Source: Candolleomyces eurysporus
Lineage: Eukaryota > Basidiomycota > Agaricomycetes > Agaricales > Psathyrellaceae
Length of the DNA: 64,000 bases
Reading direction: 5' to 3'
NCBI GenBank assembly: GCA_027579435.1
Contig: JANBPK010000931.1
Location: 54,407-118,406, forward strand
Position numbers and translations under genes: made by a program. Positions 45,501 to 56,869 of this stretch are shown piece after piece. Each line of letters opens with the position of its first letter. Position 1 is the stretch's first letter. The notes under the pieces were generated by a model, which saw only the letters and a list, made by a program, of their open reading frames with translations, was not told the origin of the DNA and did not search any database.

Positions 45501-46253
45501 ACGGCCCAAAGGTTCGGCATTGTAGATAAAGTCACGAAAGTGCATATGGTCCTTTGTTTCTCCTGGCTGTTGAACACCAGAAAAAATGTCGTCGTCGTCA
45601 TCCTGTGGCTGCCGGGGGTTGGGACATGGCTGGCCATGGTGGCCCAAATGGATGCACAACCCTGTTCCCCAGAGCCAGTCTGGAGAGTAATGAGTTTCCT
45701 TCCATCTAGCAACACGGTGGAATGGATCTCTTGCATGAGCTTCCATGCAGCAATCCTTGCAGTACGACGGTTGCCCCAAGCAGTCAAGACACCTCCAGGG
45801 GCTCCCTTCCTCTTTACACACTTGGCACCTTTGATTATCACGAGAAGCAGCACGGGACAGAACAGCTTCAATGAAATTTTTACGGTGACTGTCTGCAAAT
45901 TCTTGTAGGTAATCTGTTTGGGTCTGGACAATATTAGACAATGGAATCCTTGGACGAAAAAGATCTTGTACCTTGGTCCCACGTTCCTCATCATAGAACT
46001 CTGGAAACTCATAGGCATCCATTTCCTCAGTAGCAGCAAAGGCAGAGTCCACATTGAAATGGGACTGCTTTTGTCGCTTCGAGGGAGACTCGGCAGGCTC
46101 GGGAGACATCCGGGATTTGCTGTGTCTTTTACTTGGCGATGAGACAGGAACAGAGACATCCTTCAAGCGCGAGCCACCCCGGCCATTTGGCTGTACCCGG
46201 GTGACTGTAATTGTGCGCTTGTTCAGGAGCTTCTTGGTTGTGGTTCCACGCAT
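42540..46253 (-). CDS. KDZ (Kyakuja-Dileera-Zisupton) transposase with CxC2 zinc module
   Basis: A 1067-aa transposase for E1. Exons are 46253-45222, 45141-44830, 44507-43910, 43862-43671 and 43609-42540 (3204 nt, whole codons). The basic N-terminus is followed by a CxC2-like module: CQVCKEEGSPWRCLDCLGQP, CKDCCMEAHARDPFHRVARW, LWGTGLCIHLGHHGQPCPNP. Then come CPQPGVNLPANWKDD, ITGICAVCCMRHGAFVP, ERYAWLKFMQ and NMDYATT, the WILWGYDVNCQYDRH block (conserved Asp), IGTWHVHGHKPECYPRYATT, and RSAEILESRWSQLNPAASSL (conserved Glu). The C-terminal third is helical. The segment where other KDZ proteins show DGNF or DANF reads CGNGCF, so the first catalytic Asp is not evident. Intron 2 (322 nt) contains a small repeat. 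One N (42770) lies in the last exon. Confidence 0.85.
44508..44829 (-). repeat. Intronic minisatellite in the transposase gene
   Basis: Within the 322-nt second intron, TTGTGCCAGAAACACCGG-type blocks recur at about 44598, 44665 and 44741, with a weaker one near 44517, spaced ~70-75 bp and joined by GGGAGA-rich text. The intron is far longer than the 50-60 nt usual in this window, so repeat growth probably expanded it. Confidence 0.6.
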
Positions 46254-46789
46254 CAGGGGTGTAAGGAAATTGCACTGGCAAGCGCAAGCTGGTCAAATGC
46301 CCACTTTTATACATTAGCGTTAAGCGCCTGTGTTATCCCGGCCAATGCAATCGTAATTGACACTAACCATTCACGGTTTGGGGACTGATAGCCGGAAAGA
46401 TGCATCTAGCCGCAGTAGGTAAATCCCTACCCACATGATGGAGGGGTTCCAAAGATCGTGCCTTATGTCTGGTTCATAGCTAGAGGTTTGCAAATTGGGA
46501 GGGCTGAAGACTCAGAACAAACCTGATCGAACTGAACTTGAAAATCTAACCGAACCCAAAATATGATCTCCAGCACCAATTTCACACCTCTCTGGATCTT
46601 AACCTGACTTGAACTCGCAGTTCGGTTTGCAGCTGAACTTTGAGAGTGGTCGAGTTGGAGTTTGAAGAAAATTTTCTGAACCAGTTGGACTTGCCTTTGG
46701 TGCCCCGGATGCACAGGTGCCCTGCATAGGTTAGTACCCTGATCTTTCCGACAAAATTTCTCTTGCTCTTTTTGTTCTCAACCTCCACC
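46254..46789. promoter_or_regulatory. Divergent promoter region of E1
   Basis: 536 bp between the transposase start (46253, minus) and the divergent unknown gene (46790, plus). It includes a pyrimidine-rich leader before the plus-strand ATG. No specific operator recognised. Confidence 0.4.
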
Positions 46790-49320
46790 ATGCCCTCAAG
46801 CCAGCGACACAGAGATGTCAGCCCAGAAGATCATGCACAGCCTGGGAGTGAAGAGTCTGGAGAGGAACACTCTGGCTCAGGTCCACGCAAGAAGACCTAC
46901 CCTCTCAAAAGTCACCTTCGAAGGATCATCCGCAGCTATAAGAAGTACCAACTCTCAGAAGCAGACAAGGAATTCTGTCGAGAGGCCTTGAAATCCTGGC
47001 GCAAAGACCCACAAATCAAGCGTACCGTGTTGCTATCACAAACAACAAAGAAGGTTCTTGGACTATATCAGGCTAAACATGGGAAGTCTGCATCTCGTCC
47101 CAGGGCAAAAGCCATCGAAGAGGCCGTGTTTCAATGGTTCCGGCAAAGAGTCAAGAATCGCCGGAAGGCTGCCAAGCTTGGGACCAAAGCATATAATGGA
47201 CGAAGTGTTTGGCTCAGCCAGAACAAAGAGAAGATCAACCATAAAATCGCGGAATTGAGAACCAGGGAAGAAAACGAAGGCAAACCCACTGTGGCTTTAT
47301 TCCAGCTTGGGGTTACGGAGTTGATGAAGGAACTGCCAGAGGAGGAGCAAGCAGATTTACATGTTGTCGCCTGTGAATGGAATGCCACAGGTCCTGCGGA
47401 GGAGGTGCAGAAGAAGTGAGTTTCCAAGCTCCCGGTATTCTACCATTGTTCTGACTTTCCAGGACTGCATTGGACACTGTCAAAAAGCGAAGTCATGCCT
47501 TCTTCAAGGATTGCTTCAGACATACCGGCGGGATGTTCTTTCTCCACTATGCGGTACAAACAGACCAAGGCATTGCTGCCGGAGCCATGGATTTTACGCA
47601 GCTGACAGGGGCCCCAGGGTTCTCAACCAAGTGTCATGTTGGTCTGAAGGAGAGTGGAGTACACCAGCTATGGGAGGATTATGTTTCGGAGATGTGGCAG
47701 GATGTGATGGAATCAGGAGAGCCCCTCACCGTTCGAACAAGTCGGGCCCGGCGATTGCTTCCACTTGAAACCAATGAATGGGGTGAACCATGCCTCCCTA
47801 ATATGGAGGATCCGGAGGAGCTCGTCAAGCTAGCAGGGGGGAGCGTGGACAGGGACTTCTTGCAATCCTTGTTACGAACCTTTCTCACCATGCACTGGGG
47901 TCTTGCTGGCCCAGCTTCATCCCGGCGACCCACGGTGCCATGGAGCAGGATTTCAGCAAATCCACGGGATTTTGTTATTCAAGAATGTTGGCCTGAGAAG
48001 CTACTCCGGTGTCTCAAAGATCCCTCCAGCGTCGTTATGGAAGATTGTATGGAGATACTTCTCTTTTGGCATGCACGACAAACCCGGGTTGATATGGATT
48101 CCGAGGAGGGCAGTGCCAATGGAGATGAGCAGGACAACATACCTGTTTTTGAATGGTCCCATTGGATACCGTCCAGAGGAAAGGATAAGGAAATTCAGCC
48201 ACGCCAACCCCGGAGGAAGATGACAGCCATCCCCCAAAAACCAGGTGGAGGCAGCGACCAGGATGAAGCCGGGAACAAGTCTGGCGAAGACCAAGAATCC
48301 CGGCCAAAGAAACACACTGTCAAGAAAAGAAAACGGGCCAGCAGGAACGATGAAAATGACACTGGAAACGACTCTGACCAAGAGCCTCGACCAAGGCCAA
48401 AGAAACACCGGAAGGCACAGAGGAACAACCGAAACGCAACTCTCCGTAAAAAGAAAGGGCAAGATCAATGGGACATAGTCGATTCCAGAGGAAGCGAAGA
48501 GAACACTGACCATGGAGATGATGAGGAAAGTGATGGAAGCGACAGTAACTATGATGGGTGGGATGAAACCTGGGGAGGGATCGATGAAAGTGCAAATACA
48601 CAAGACAATGCCAATGCAAGCAGTTCAGACTCCGATTTTGGAGGGAAGGCCCGGCCAAAGGACCGACAAGAAGCATCGGATGAATCCAGTGAAACTGACT
48701 CTGAAACCGACTCTGACATCTCGACCCTCTCATTCGATCCTGCCAGTGTCAAGAAGGGACCACCAAGGGGAGCAACGAAAGCCCGGCCTCAAGTTCCACC
48801 GCAAACCGTTGTGCTAGGAGCATTGGCTGGATCTGGTCTACCAGGGGACCCAGGTCAGTCGGACTTGCCGCAGAACACCCGCTCAGAATCCCCGGAGAAT
48901 CGAATTCTGGGGGATACTCGGTTGCCGTCCCAAGAATATGAATACTCGGAAAATAGAAACGGTCGCTCACAATCCCCGGAGAATCGAATGACCGGGAACG
49001 GTGCCCGGTCCCAATCCCCGGAGTCTGAGCGCCTGGAGAATCAAAATCAGCGCTCACAAGGAATGGGCAAGAAACGGCTCCGGGAATCCAAGTCCCCAGA
49101 ACAAGAGCTACGGCGCTCACCACGGAAGATGCCACGGCGAAATCCAGGGCGTGAGCCAATACCACTCGTCGATGGACATAAAGTCACCCTTGAAGCACGG
49201 AATTGTATTGTGAAACCCCGTCCCATTCTCCAGCGGTCAGGCCGACGATCTGTGCCCTTCCAAGAAGACCACTGGATTGATGATCGGTTTGACTACACCA
49301 AGCGGGACAATCGCCGTTAA
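46790..49320 (+). CDS. Unknown 827-aa E1 cargo protein with acidic, repeat-bearing C-terminus
   Basis: Exon 1 is 46790-47415 and exon 2 is 47463-49320 (2484 nt, whole codons). The N-terminal ~230 residues are basic and helical (LRRIIRSYKKYQLSEADKEF, WFRQRVKNRRKAAKLG, ACEWNATGPAEEVQKK). A folded region follows (HAFFKDCFRHTGGMFFLHYA, RDFVIQECWPEKLLRCL). The last ~300 residues are low-complexity: Lys/Arg patches, Asp/Ser/Glu stretches and repeats of the form RSESPENR / RSQSPENR / RSQSPESE, like RS-type tails. I recognise no family. It is transcribed divergently from the transposase, which suggests a function linked to the element. Confidence 0.65.
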
Positions 49321-49554
49321 TTTCACGTAAATGTGTTCCTCATAATCTTGATCCCAAGAATGTAAAGTGGCATTTTGGATCGCTCAATGTACATATAACA
49401 ATAAAATAATTTTCAAAATGCTCTAAGTCTAGCATGTGATGGTTGTCCGAAAAAATTGTACAGCTAAGTCAAGAATGCTGGAGGGAGGGAGAAAAGGCAG
49501 GGAGACAGCAAAAGGCCACAATACCGCCAAGTTGGTCCATTTTCATGGTACTTG

Positions 49555-51515
49555 CTAGTCGGACTCTTTCAAAGTTGTACCGAGAGCCTTAGCAAGAGCC
49601 TCGGTGCTGCCCGCTAACTCTGCCACAGTGACGACCACATGTTCGGAGAGAGTATTGACGACCTTGGACATTTGCTCGCACAAATCGACGTGCCTCTCGA
49701 TGAGACGCATCACCGGGGGGNTTATCGACCACACTCTCCTTTCTCTTCTGGAGTTCTTCAACTGCGACCTCAAGGTTCGCCCGGGCTTCCTTCATTGCCG
49801 TGAATCTGTCATTTCCTGCTATGCACGCAATCTCCAGGCGCTTACAAATATCTGCAACCATTTGCTGGCTGTTGGCAAGAACGAAGCTCGAATTGGCGAA
49901 ACCGAGGGCCATGGAATCCATCTTGGCCTCGAGCTGCTGCATCCGAGCTTCAAGCCGGCCGACGGTGTTAGTCAGACGGTGCTGAAAATGTTCAGCAGTT
50001 GCTAAATGCTAAATGAATGATTGAAACAAACTTACGTCGCCGCTGTTTGCCCCAACAGGGGCCGGGGCCTGGGGAATCACGACCTCGACTTGAGACTTGG
50101 ATCCGCTTGCGGTTGGCCGAGTCAACGGTCCGGGTTTTGAGCTCCTCTCCGGCTTTTGTTGGGTTTGACGCTCAGAGGCTGCGGGTTTCGAACTCTTCTC
50201 CGGCTTTTGTGGGGCTTGACGTTCTGTCGATTGCCCGGCATTTGGCGCATTCTCCGGCTTCTTCCCTTCTCCGGTGTTCTTCTTTTTTGTCTTCGGCTCC
50301 CCGTCGACGCAATTCAACTTCTTCAGCCGGCAGACCATGCACGAAGGCCTCGTACCTTTGCCGGTGGGAACAATGCACTTCCCCGGGTAGTAATTGAGGC
50401 AGTTCGTGCATACTGTGGGGGCCGCCACCCAGCCATTTGGGAGGGTGTTGACAGACCACGGAATGCGAGCCACAGCAGGGGTGGAGTTGACCTGGAGCTG
50501 TCTGACCGGAGATGGGATCTCCGGATAGTTGGTCTTGATCCACTTGAACCACGTGTCGAAGCGATCTTGCTCCTGACTGGAGAGCGGAGGTTTCATGTTC
50601 CCGGGGATCTTGTTGAAGTCATGCGGGGCAATCGCCAATTGGGAGAGATACGGCTCCCCGGATTTGTGGATCGTCCATTTCGGAGTCCCCGAGCCCTCTT
50701 GGTGCTGCTGGCCTATGTACCGTTTTTGCTTTTTAGTCGGGGGGTGGGGTGCCTCGTCTTCACTTTCTTCGACGAACTCCTTCGATTTTGGAGCGGATCG
50801 CTTGAGTTTGGTCTGGAGGTTAACTGGAGGGGGGGCAGCTTCGTGATCGGAGTCGACATCCATGGCGTCACCACCGGGATTCTGTGCCAAGCCGGACAGA
50901 GGCTCGGAGGTAGAGGGCACTCGAGCTTGGCGAGAAGGGAGAGACGGGACCGGAGCATTTCCGGAAAGAGCAGGGACCGGGGCAGGGCCGGAGACACGAG
51001 GAGCCGGAGCTTCGCCGGAAAGAGGGACCGGAGCTGGGGCAGACTGATTTTGCGAGACACCGGTACCCCCAACGGTACGCCACACATTGCCCTGGGACTG
51101 AGACTCGCTAGAACCCTTGGGATGGGAGGCACCAGAGGCCCGGGGGGGGCTTAGAGACTTGTCTTTCGTGCGTTTTTCCGATCATCTTGGTCCAAGTGCG
51201 GGAAGGTGCGGGGGTCTTCTTTCTCTTCTGCTCCCAATATGCTGTGGTCCAAAGCCGGACCCCTTTACCTGCCATGATTTCGTCTCTGTGGTTCAAGAGT
51301 TTTCCGGCCTTCATTTCATTCATCAATGTTTCCTAAATAGGACTAGTCAATTTGATGCTCTCTTCTCTGAACCAGACAGGACCTACCAGCGGGGTGGTGA
51401 TTCTTCCAAAGAACTCCTCATCCTCTAAATCCAGTGAGCTCTGGATCAGGTTCTCCAGTTCTTCTCCTTGTCTCTTAAGCTTTTCTAGGAGGTTGGAAGA
51501 TGTTTCATCAGCCAT
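49555..51515 (-). CDS. Cys-rich zinc-cluster-like protein with C-terminal coiled coil
   Basis: A ~617-aa E1 protein in three exons: 51515-51387 (MADETSSNLLEKLKRQGEEL), 51332-50036 and 49981-49555. After a Pro-rich region (APVPALSGNAPVPSLPSRQA) and a KKQKR patch come SPVRQLQVNSTPAVARIPWS and a Cys motif CTNCLNYYPGKCIVPTGKGT with RPSCMVCRLKKLNC. The Cys spacing (C-x2-C-x8-C ... C-x2-C-x5-C) and basic RLKK loop recall fungal zinc-cluster DNA-binding domains. The last exon codes a coiled coil (LEARMQQLEAKMDSMALGF) ending TTLKESD. Frame changes occur at an 8-G run (51142-51149) and at the N/G run (49721), most likely artefacts. Possible accessory DNA-binding protein of the element; function inferred. 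Confidence 0.6.
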
Positions 51516-51683
51516 TGGAAGGGCCCGGTGAGTGTGGTGGAGATGATGGTTGTTGTGGTTCAAGTTGTTAGCGGGAAAAATTAAATAGAGTTTCTGAACT
51601 TGAAGATTGAAGTTCAGTCTTGTCATGTGACTGCAACAAATTTCTTTATTCTATGCGTCGTCGTCCCTCTTACCCCAACCACC

Positions 51684-53819
51684 ATGTTCAACTCTCCAGT
51701 CTCCACCCTGACTTCATTGACTGGTAGGCAGGTTTTTCGATGATGAAAGCAAACAGCTTATCTATCCATTTCTTCTCGTCAGAGACCTCCACCTCTCGTT
51801 CTGAAGCTCATGGTTCAGATGCAGGTGTGGACAATCCTTGTCTTCACAAAACAAACTGACATAGCCATGCGATTAGGCGATCAATCAATTGTTCCCTCCA
51901 TGATAGTCACTCCGGTCATTGCGCGAGCTCAGCTCAATCAGCCACCACGCCGTGGTTCGAGCCATGCGCTCCAGTATTGGCGGGAGAACTTTGGAGCAGA
52001 TGCCGTCAATGGGTGGATAGTGAACATCCAACCAGGCGATCCTGACTCTGCTCCATCCCTAGTACAAACCCGGGAACAATCCCCGGAGGGGTCCCCGATG
52101 CCTGAGTTACCCCGGCCTATGCTTCAGAGCACGCCCCCCACCAGCCCTATGGGATCACCGGGGCCGGCAATACTCCAGCAATCACCACCGCCCCCGTATC
52201 AGCAATGGGTCGATGGCCACAATTCCCACTTGGGAACACCGCAGCTCGGCCGACTGACAGTGCCCGAATCTGCTCCTCGGTCTCCGTCTATCTCTCGAAC
52301 AGAGCAGTTGGCTCTCCCAGCTTGCGTTCTGCCGGCCAGATCCGGACCCGTCATTTCAACCCCGGAACCTGCCCTGCCAGCCTCGGAACCCGCCTCACAA
52401 GCTCCGGCGTCTTTCTTATCACACGAGCCTCTCACCCTTGATCTATCCAAATCCCTCCTGCTGGCTCCAACACCAGACTCCGCCATGCCAACTCGAGAGC
52501 ACACCGCATCTCAAGCCCTTGCCATCGAAACCCCGGAGCCCATCCCTCATGCTTTTAAGCCCGCTACCGCACAATCCACGGAGCCCGGGCCTTCGAATGG
52601 GAAAATACCCCAAATCCCTAGCTCTCTGCGGCATGGAGACTCTTCTGCCAAGTCCGGTCTCATAGGGGAACTTCTGCCTCCTGTTATCTTTCGGTCGCCG
52701 GTCATCGCATTTCCTGCCGCGTTTCCTGTTTCGGATCCTGAAAGTAAGCATTTTCTTTATAATGACGTTTTGTTGTCTCACTCATGTAGTCCTCCGCCTT
52801 TCTCCATCTGCCGTCTCCCGGCGTCTGAGCTCCCTTGCTTTGAGTGATGGTGCGTGTGTCGCCCAAATTCAGTTTCCGCGTATTCACTTTTTTGAAGCCA
52901 ACCCGATTGAGGGCTCGCCTGGTGTCATCAGCATTACAAGCTCGCCTAGTGTCATCAGCATTACAAGCTCGTCGAGTGTCATTGAGATCAAGAGCTCACC
53001 TAGCATCGTCACCGAGGGCTTGCCTAGCGTCATCGTCATCGATGACTCGTCTTCTCGACCAAGCTCTTTTTCAATGGATCTTGACGAGCTTGATGAAAGC
53101 AAGTCCTCCGATGATTCTACTCCCACTCCGGCCTCCCCTACCCGGGAAGATGAGTTCCAATTCAGTGCTCCTGCCTCGCCCGCCCACGAAGATGAGTTCC
53201 AATTCAACGCTTCTGCCTCGCCTGCCCACGAAGACGAGTTCCAATTCAGTGCTCCTGCCTCGCCTGCCCACGAAGACGAGTTTCAATTCGACGATCCCGC
53301 CTCGCCTGCCCGGGAGGACGTTTTCCAATTTAGCACTCCGGACTCACCTGCCCGGGAGAATGATTTCAACTTGGACTCCACGCCGGGGTCTCCAGGACCC
53401 AGTGCCATGCGCAAAGGCAAATGGGTTGATCCCCTTAACTGGGGAGCAGCTGGAATCCCTGAGACTGAGATGGATATAGATGCCCAGGTGGCTGCATTTC
53501 AGAGCTTTGAAACGCAGCAGGTTCATTCAGAGGTCCTTCAGGGAGCACGGTGAGCTTTTTATTCTGTGAGACCTACACCTGCTGACTGAGACTTAGCCAG
53601 CGTTTCGAGGAAGAGGAAGCGGAGTATAGAAGGCTAACTTTACTTCTGCAGGAACTCAGCTCCACCCTTTTTGTTCTTGATCATCATGCGGATACACTCC
53701 ATGGCACTGCTATCTGCATGGGTCTCGTAGATTTTGGCTCTTTTGTAACTGTTCCCCAAAGCCACAACCCGGAGATCCACCAGCACGCTGATTTTGATAA
53801 TGGAGTACTCAATAATTAA
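51684..53819 (+). CDS. Unknown 643-aa Pro/Ser-rich protein with 14-aa FQF repeats
   Basis: Five exons: 51684-51723, 51783-51824, 51877-52743, 52790-53549 and 53597-53819 (1932 nt, whole codons). The N-terminal half is Pro/Ser-rich (SPMGSPGPAILQQSPPPPYQ). The middle has SITSSPSVI-type 9-residue repeats, then five or six 14-residue repeats FSAPASPAHEDEFQ with variants. It ends with a conserved-looking segment (GKWVDPLNWGAAGIPETEMD) and a helical tail (RFEEEEAEYRRLTLLLQELS). No enzymatic motif. Similar disordered acidic proteins are common element passengers; role unknown. It is divergent from the Cys-rich gene (168 bp between the starts). Confidence 0.65.
53126..53350 (+). repeat. 42-bp coding tandem repeat
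   Basis: Five to six copies of a 42-bp unit coding FSAPASPAHEDEFQ-like peptides, in frame in the 643-aa protein. The middle copies are nearly identical at DNA level, indicating recent unit duplication or homogenisation. Confidence 0.75.
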
Positions 53820-53969
53820 CTGTGGTCCTTTCTTGATGTAAAATACCTGTATAGTTTTTGTTCACGATTATTTTTATGCTGTCAAATGTTGCCCAGATCT
53901 GCCAAGAGCCTGGCAGCCATGTTCAAGCCATGACCTATGATGCCACCCAGCGATAATTGGCAAGGGTTG

Positions 53970-54066
53970 CTTCCATACTCCGGGCATTCCCAGGCAGACT
54001 ACCTCCATACTCCGGGCATTCCCAGGCATAGACTACCTCCATACTCTGGGCATTCCCAGGCATGGA
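53970..54066. repeat. Minisatellite in E1
   Basis: Three near-identical ~37-bp units containing CATACTCCGGGCATTCCCAG, just downstream of the 643-aa gene. No coding function seen. Confidence 0.65.
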
Positions 54067-54452
54067 CTATATAAACATGGAGCTAGTGGAACTGCTTGCT
54101 GTCTGTATCCGTGGCTGCTGGGAATTTCTCCAGGGTGCTCTCTGGGTCCGGCAATACATGGTTAAAAGATGGAACAATTCATGACCAGGAGGAACATAGT
54201 GAATCCTGTTCTGCACTTGGGCCAATTTTTGTGATATGACTGAGTTCTCACCACTGCTTCTGTGTGCCATGGACATTGATTGCAAGACAATTGATCAGAT
54301 GCTCAGGCCTTTCAAGAATCAGGCTCTGGCTTTTTGATCAGAGGCTCCAGCCTTATGATTATTGGGGGCTCCAGTTTTTCATCCTCCGGGGTTGGCAATC
54401 CATGGTATTAAAAAGTGTAGCTTGGTAAAAGTATGGAAATGACATGGCCTAC

Positions 54453-56247
54453 TCAAATTACATCAATCCTCCACTTCCTCAGAAACACTGAGTCTGGACA
54501 AGTGCGCCCCTTACACATGTCGACAGGTACTGCAAGGTTGAAGTCAATGATGGTCAGCTTGCCATGGACATCAATCATGACATTGTTGGGTTTGATGTCA
54601 TGATGATGCCAACCAAGCTCATGCATTGGCTTGATAATTGTGGTATAGATGAGGTTGCTGCGTTTTTCAGCCNAAAATTTCCAAGTGTGAATGAGAAAAA
54701 TGAACTCACGCAATGGACTGATCAATTTTTTGGAGAGGTTCTCCATGATATGTCATCACAAGGAAGGGGATAGGGGGTGCCCGGGACCTGGCAGCAGTTT
54801 TGCCATGAGCAATCAGGGAAGGGGAATGGTCCATCAACGCAAGGCCTTGCAAGGCCTTGAGCTCCTTCTCAAATCCGCTCTCCTCCAGGGCATATTTCAC
54901 CACAAACCCCGATCGATGATATATGCATACCGTTGCAAAATCCCGATAGGTGGTGGAGTCCAGAGGGAGACATGCATGGAGAAAATGAGTCCACTTGCTT
55001 CTGTAAGACATTTTCAGAGTACATACACAACTCAAATGTGAAAGCCACTCATGAATTAATGACTGATGGAAGCTGGACTCGGCTTGTATTGAACGACTTG
55101 ATGAATTTGAATGGAATTTGAGGTCCAAAGAGGGCAAATGAAAAGGAGAGTGAGTGCTGGACTAGGTTGCTGATTGGCCGGAGGATTGACCTGAGAAATC
55201 CTGGTCACTCACGAGCAACAAGGATCTCATTCCTATCCACACGAAGGGATCTCTCGATGTGATCCTTCCACTCATTCCACATATCGTGCTGTTCCATCGC
55301 TCTCTGAGCATCTTCCACTACCTTGACCCAAACACAGAGTGTGAACCAAATGAGCTCGCAGAAGAAGTTTTCCCATGCTTCTGGGTCCCTAGCACTAGTT
55401 TCTAGGTCGTCATAATTGATATTGCCGGAGGGTATACGATTCAGGCTTAAGAAGGCATTGGCTTCGGAACTTTCCGGTGATTGAATGAAGCAGGTTGGAC
55501 GAAAAAGGAACGGTGGGGCAATGAGGCAGCTGAACTTGAGCTGAGAACTGTAAGATGCTTCTAGAATCTTTTTCATAGCTTGGGTAAGACGATCTGAAAG
55601 GAAAAAGCCTCACTCACTTGGCCAAGGATCTTGAATGCTACAGCATCATAGTCGCCTTCAGACAAAATTTCGTCAATAGCTGCCCCCCCAAAGAACAAGT
55701 CCAGGCCTTCATTCAGCCCGGTGTCCCCCGCTGCCAGGGGCCCCTTCCCCTCCATGAATGCCTGGAGTGATCCATCATTGCCCCAATAGTCCCTCGCTGG
55801 ATCCTTTTTGGCTTTGTGGAGTGAGATGTCGGGAAGAGTTTTTGTTGGGCCTGGTGAATCCCTGCTGACCATCAGGTTCCCCTTGACTGTGACTCCCAAG
55901 GCCCGGGGCAATATGGACTTCACCTGCCTCAACGCACACACGATGATGCGTTCCAGGACTGGGGTCTCCTGCAATGGACATGGATTGTCAGGAGTCAGGT
56001 TTCCAAAGGCCATCTCCACGTCCGCCCAATTGCACTGCCACGGGTAGTCCAAGAAGGATGCAGGAGGGCCGGGGTAAGTCCATGTGTGCATGGTAATAGT
56101 AGTGTTGTCAAGCAAAGTTTGGGCAGCTTTGGACTGGTGAGCTGGGATGACTATTTGCTGAGTCCATTCGCGGGCGAGCTTTCGGGCGGTGGAGACATCG
56201 ATCATTGTGGTAGATGGTGGATGAGGTGAGTGAAGAAGGATAGACAT
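54453..56247 (-). CDS. Protein-kinase-like E1 cargo gene
   Basis: Exon 1 is 56247-55614, exon 2 55593-55213, exon 3 about 55160-54710 and exon 4 54657-54453. The N-terminal ~330 residues are unassigned (DVSTARKLAREWTQQIVIPA, DISLHKAKKDPARDYWGNDG). The C-terminal half is kinase-like: GFVVKYALEES (candidate ATP-site Lys), FEKELKALQGL, FLVMTYHGEPLQKI (hinge-like), MHELGWHHHDIKPNNVMID (catalytic loop with HxD and Asn) and LTIIDFNLAVPVD, where DFN replaces the metal-binding DFG. The domain ends early, ~35 residues after DFN, so the C-lobe is short. It may be a degenerate or atypical fungal kinase. The boundary between exons 2 and 3 is not certain; an N at 54673 is in an intron. Confidence 0.6.
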
Positions 56248-56569
56248 GTTTCAGCCTCCTGGGAGTTGAATGAGCGCTTATCTTCTCCATCACAGATTGT
56301 TTACTAATGTGTCAAAGTGATAGGTGTGATCCTTTTGTCTGCAAGTTAACAAGTGCACTCTGTATGGCTCAAAAACTGAAAGCCTTCAAAGCTATTGGGT
56401 GTGCCATAACATTCAGCAAGAAACACAAATACAATAGATTTGCAAATATGCAAAATAAACAAATACAGATATCTCCAATCTTGAAAATGTGACACCTCTT
56501 TCACACCGCCAGAGCCAAAAATGTAACACCCAGGGCATCTTGGTCCATCGTTTCCTATTGAGACCATGC

Positions 56570-56836
56570 ATTGCCAGATCCAGGTGATGCTGTCTACACT
56601 CCGGGAATTGTCCATTGTTGTCCTGCCAATATATGCTAGCATGGGTCTTGCGGGCCTCACACCCAGGAATACCGGGAACGCGCACTGCTAGATCTCGGTC
56701 ATGTTATCTATACTCTGGGATTCTCCATCATGAACACTGGCTCCATACCCGGGAGCACCAAAATGTACATTTAAATTTGCCATCTATGTTTTGGCAGATC
56801 CAGGCAAGTGTCTACACTCCTGGGGCTCTCTATTGC
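56570..56836. repeat. Degenerate repeats near the right end of E1
   Basis: Three diverged copies of a ~45-bp phrase (CAGATCCAGGTGATGCTGTC then TACACTCCGGGAATTGTCCA) at about 56570-56616, 56689-56734 and 56793-56836. They lie just inside the proposed right boundary and may be the subterminal repeats of this end. They differ from the GCAGCTGC motifs of the left end. Confidence 0.5.
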
Positions 56837-56869
56837 AGGCCGTCCCGCCTTTTGTTAGTGTTATGGAGT

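Larger units (their letters stand above)
32954..56869. mobile_element. E1: ~24-kb KDZ-type DNA transposon with multigene cargo
   Basis: A block bounded by repeat-rich ends. It contains one KDZ transposase gene and about eight other genes with no housekeeping function. The left end (ATACATCTTATCTGC ... GGGTTAGATACA) recurs near 63.63 kb at the start of another element, with the same following GCAGCTGC array, which identifies it as a transposon terminus. The host sequence on both sides carries ACCT (32950-32953 and 56870-56873), a candidate target duplication that also keeps the host reading frame. A 9-bp stretch ATAGTCACA just outside the left end is also shared with E2 at equal spacing, so the true end could lie ~14 bp further left. 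I see no perfect terminal inverted repeat. Cargo order: unknown protein, three DSBH paralogues, transposase (all minus), two unknown plus-strand genes, a Cys-rich protein and a kinase-like gene (minus). Confidence 0.65.

Noticed and set aside
50156..51154. Arg/Gly-rich plus-strand open frame of ~330 codons
   Set aside because: Antisense of the Cys-rich E1 gene, whose own strand has coherent splicing and a Cys motif.
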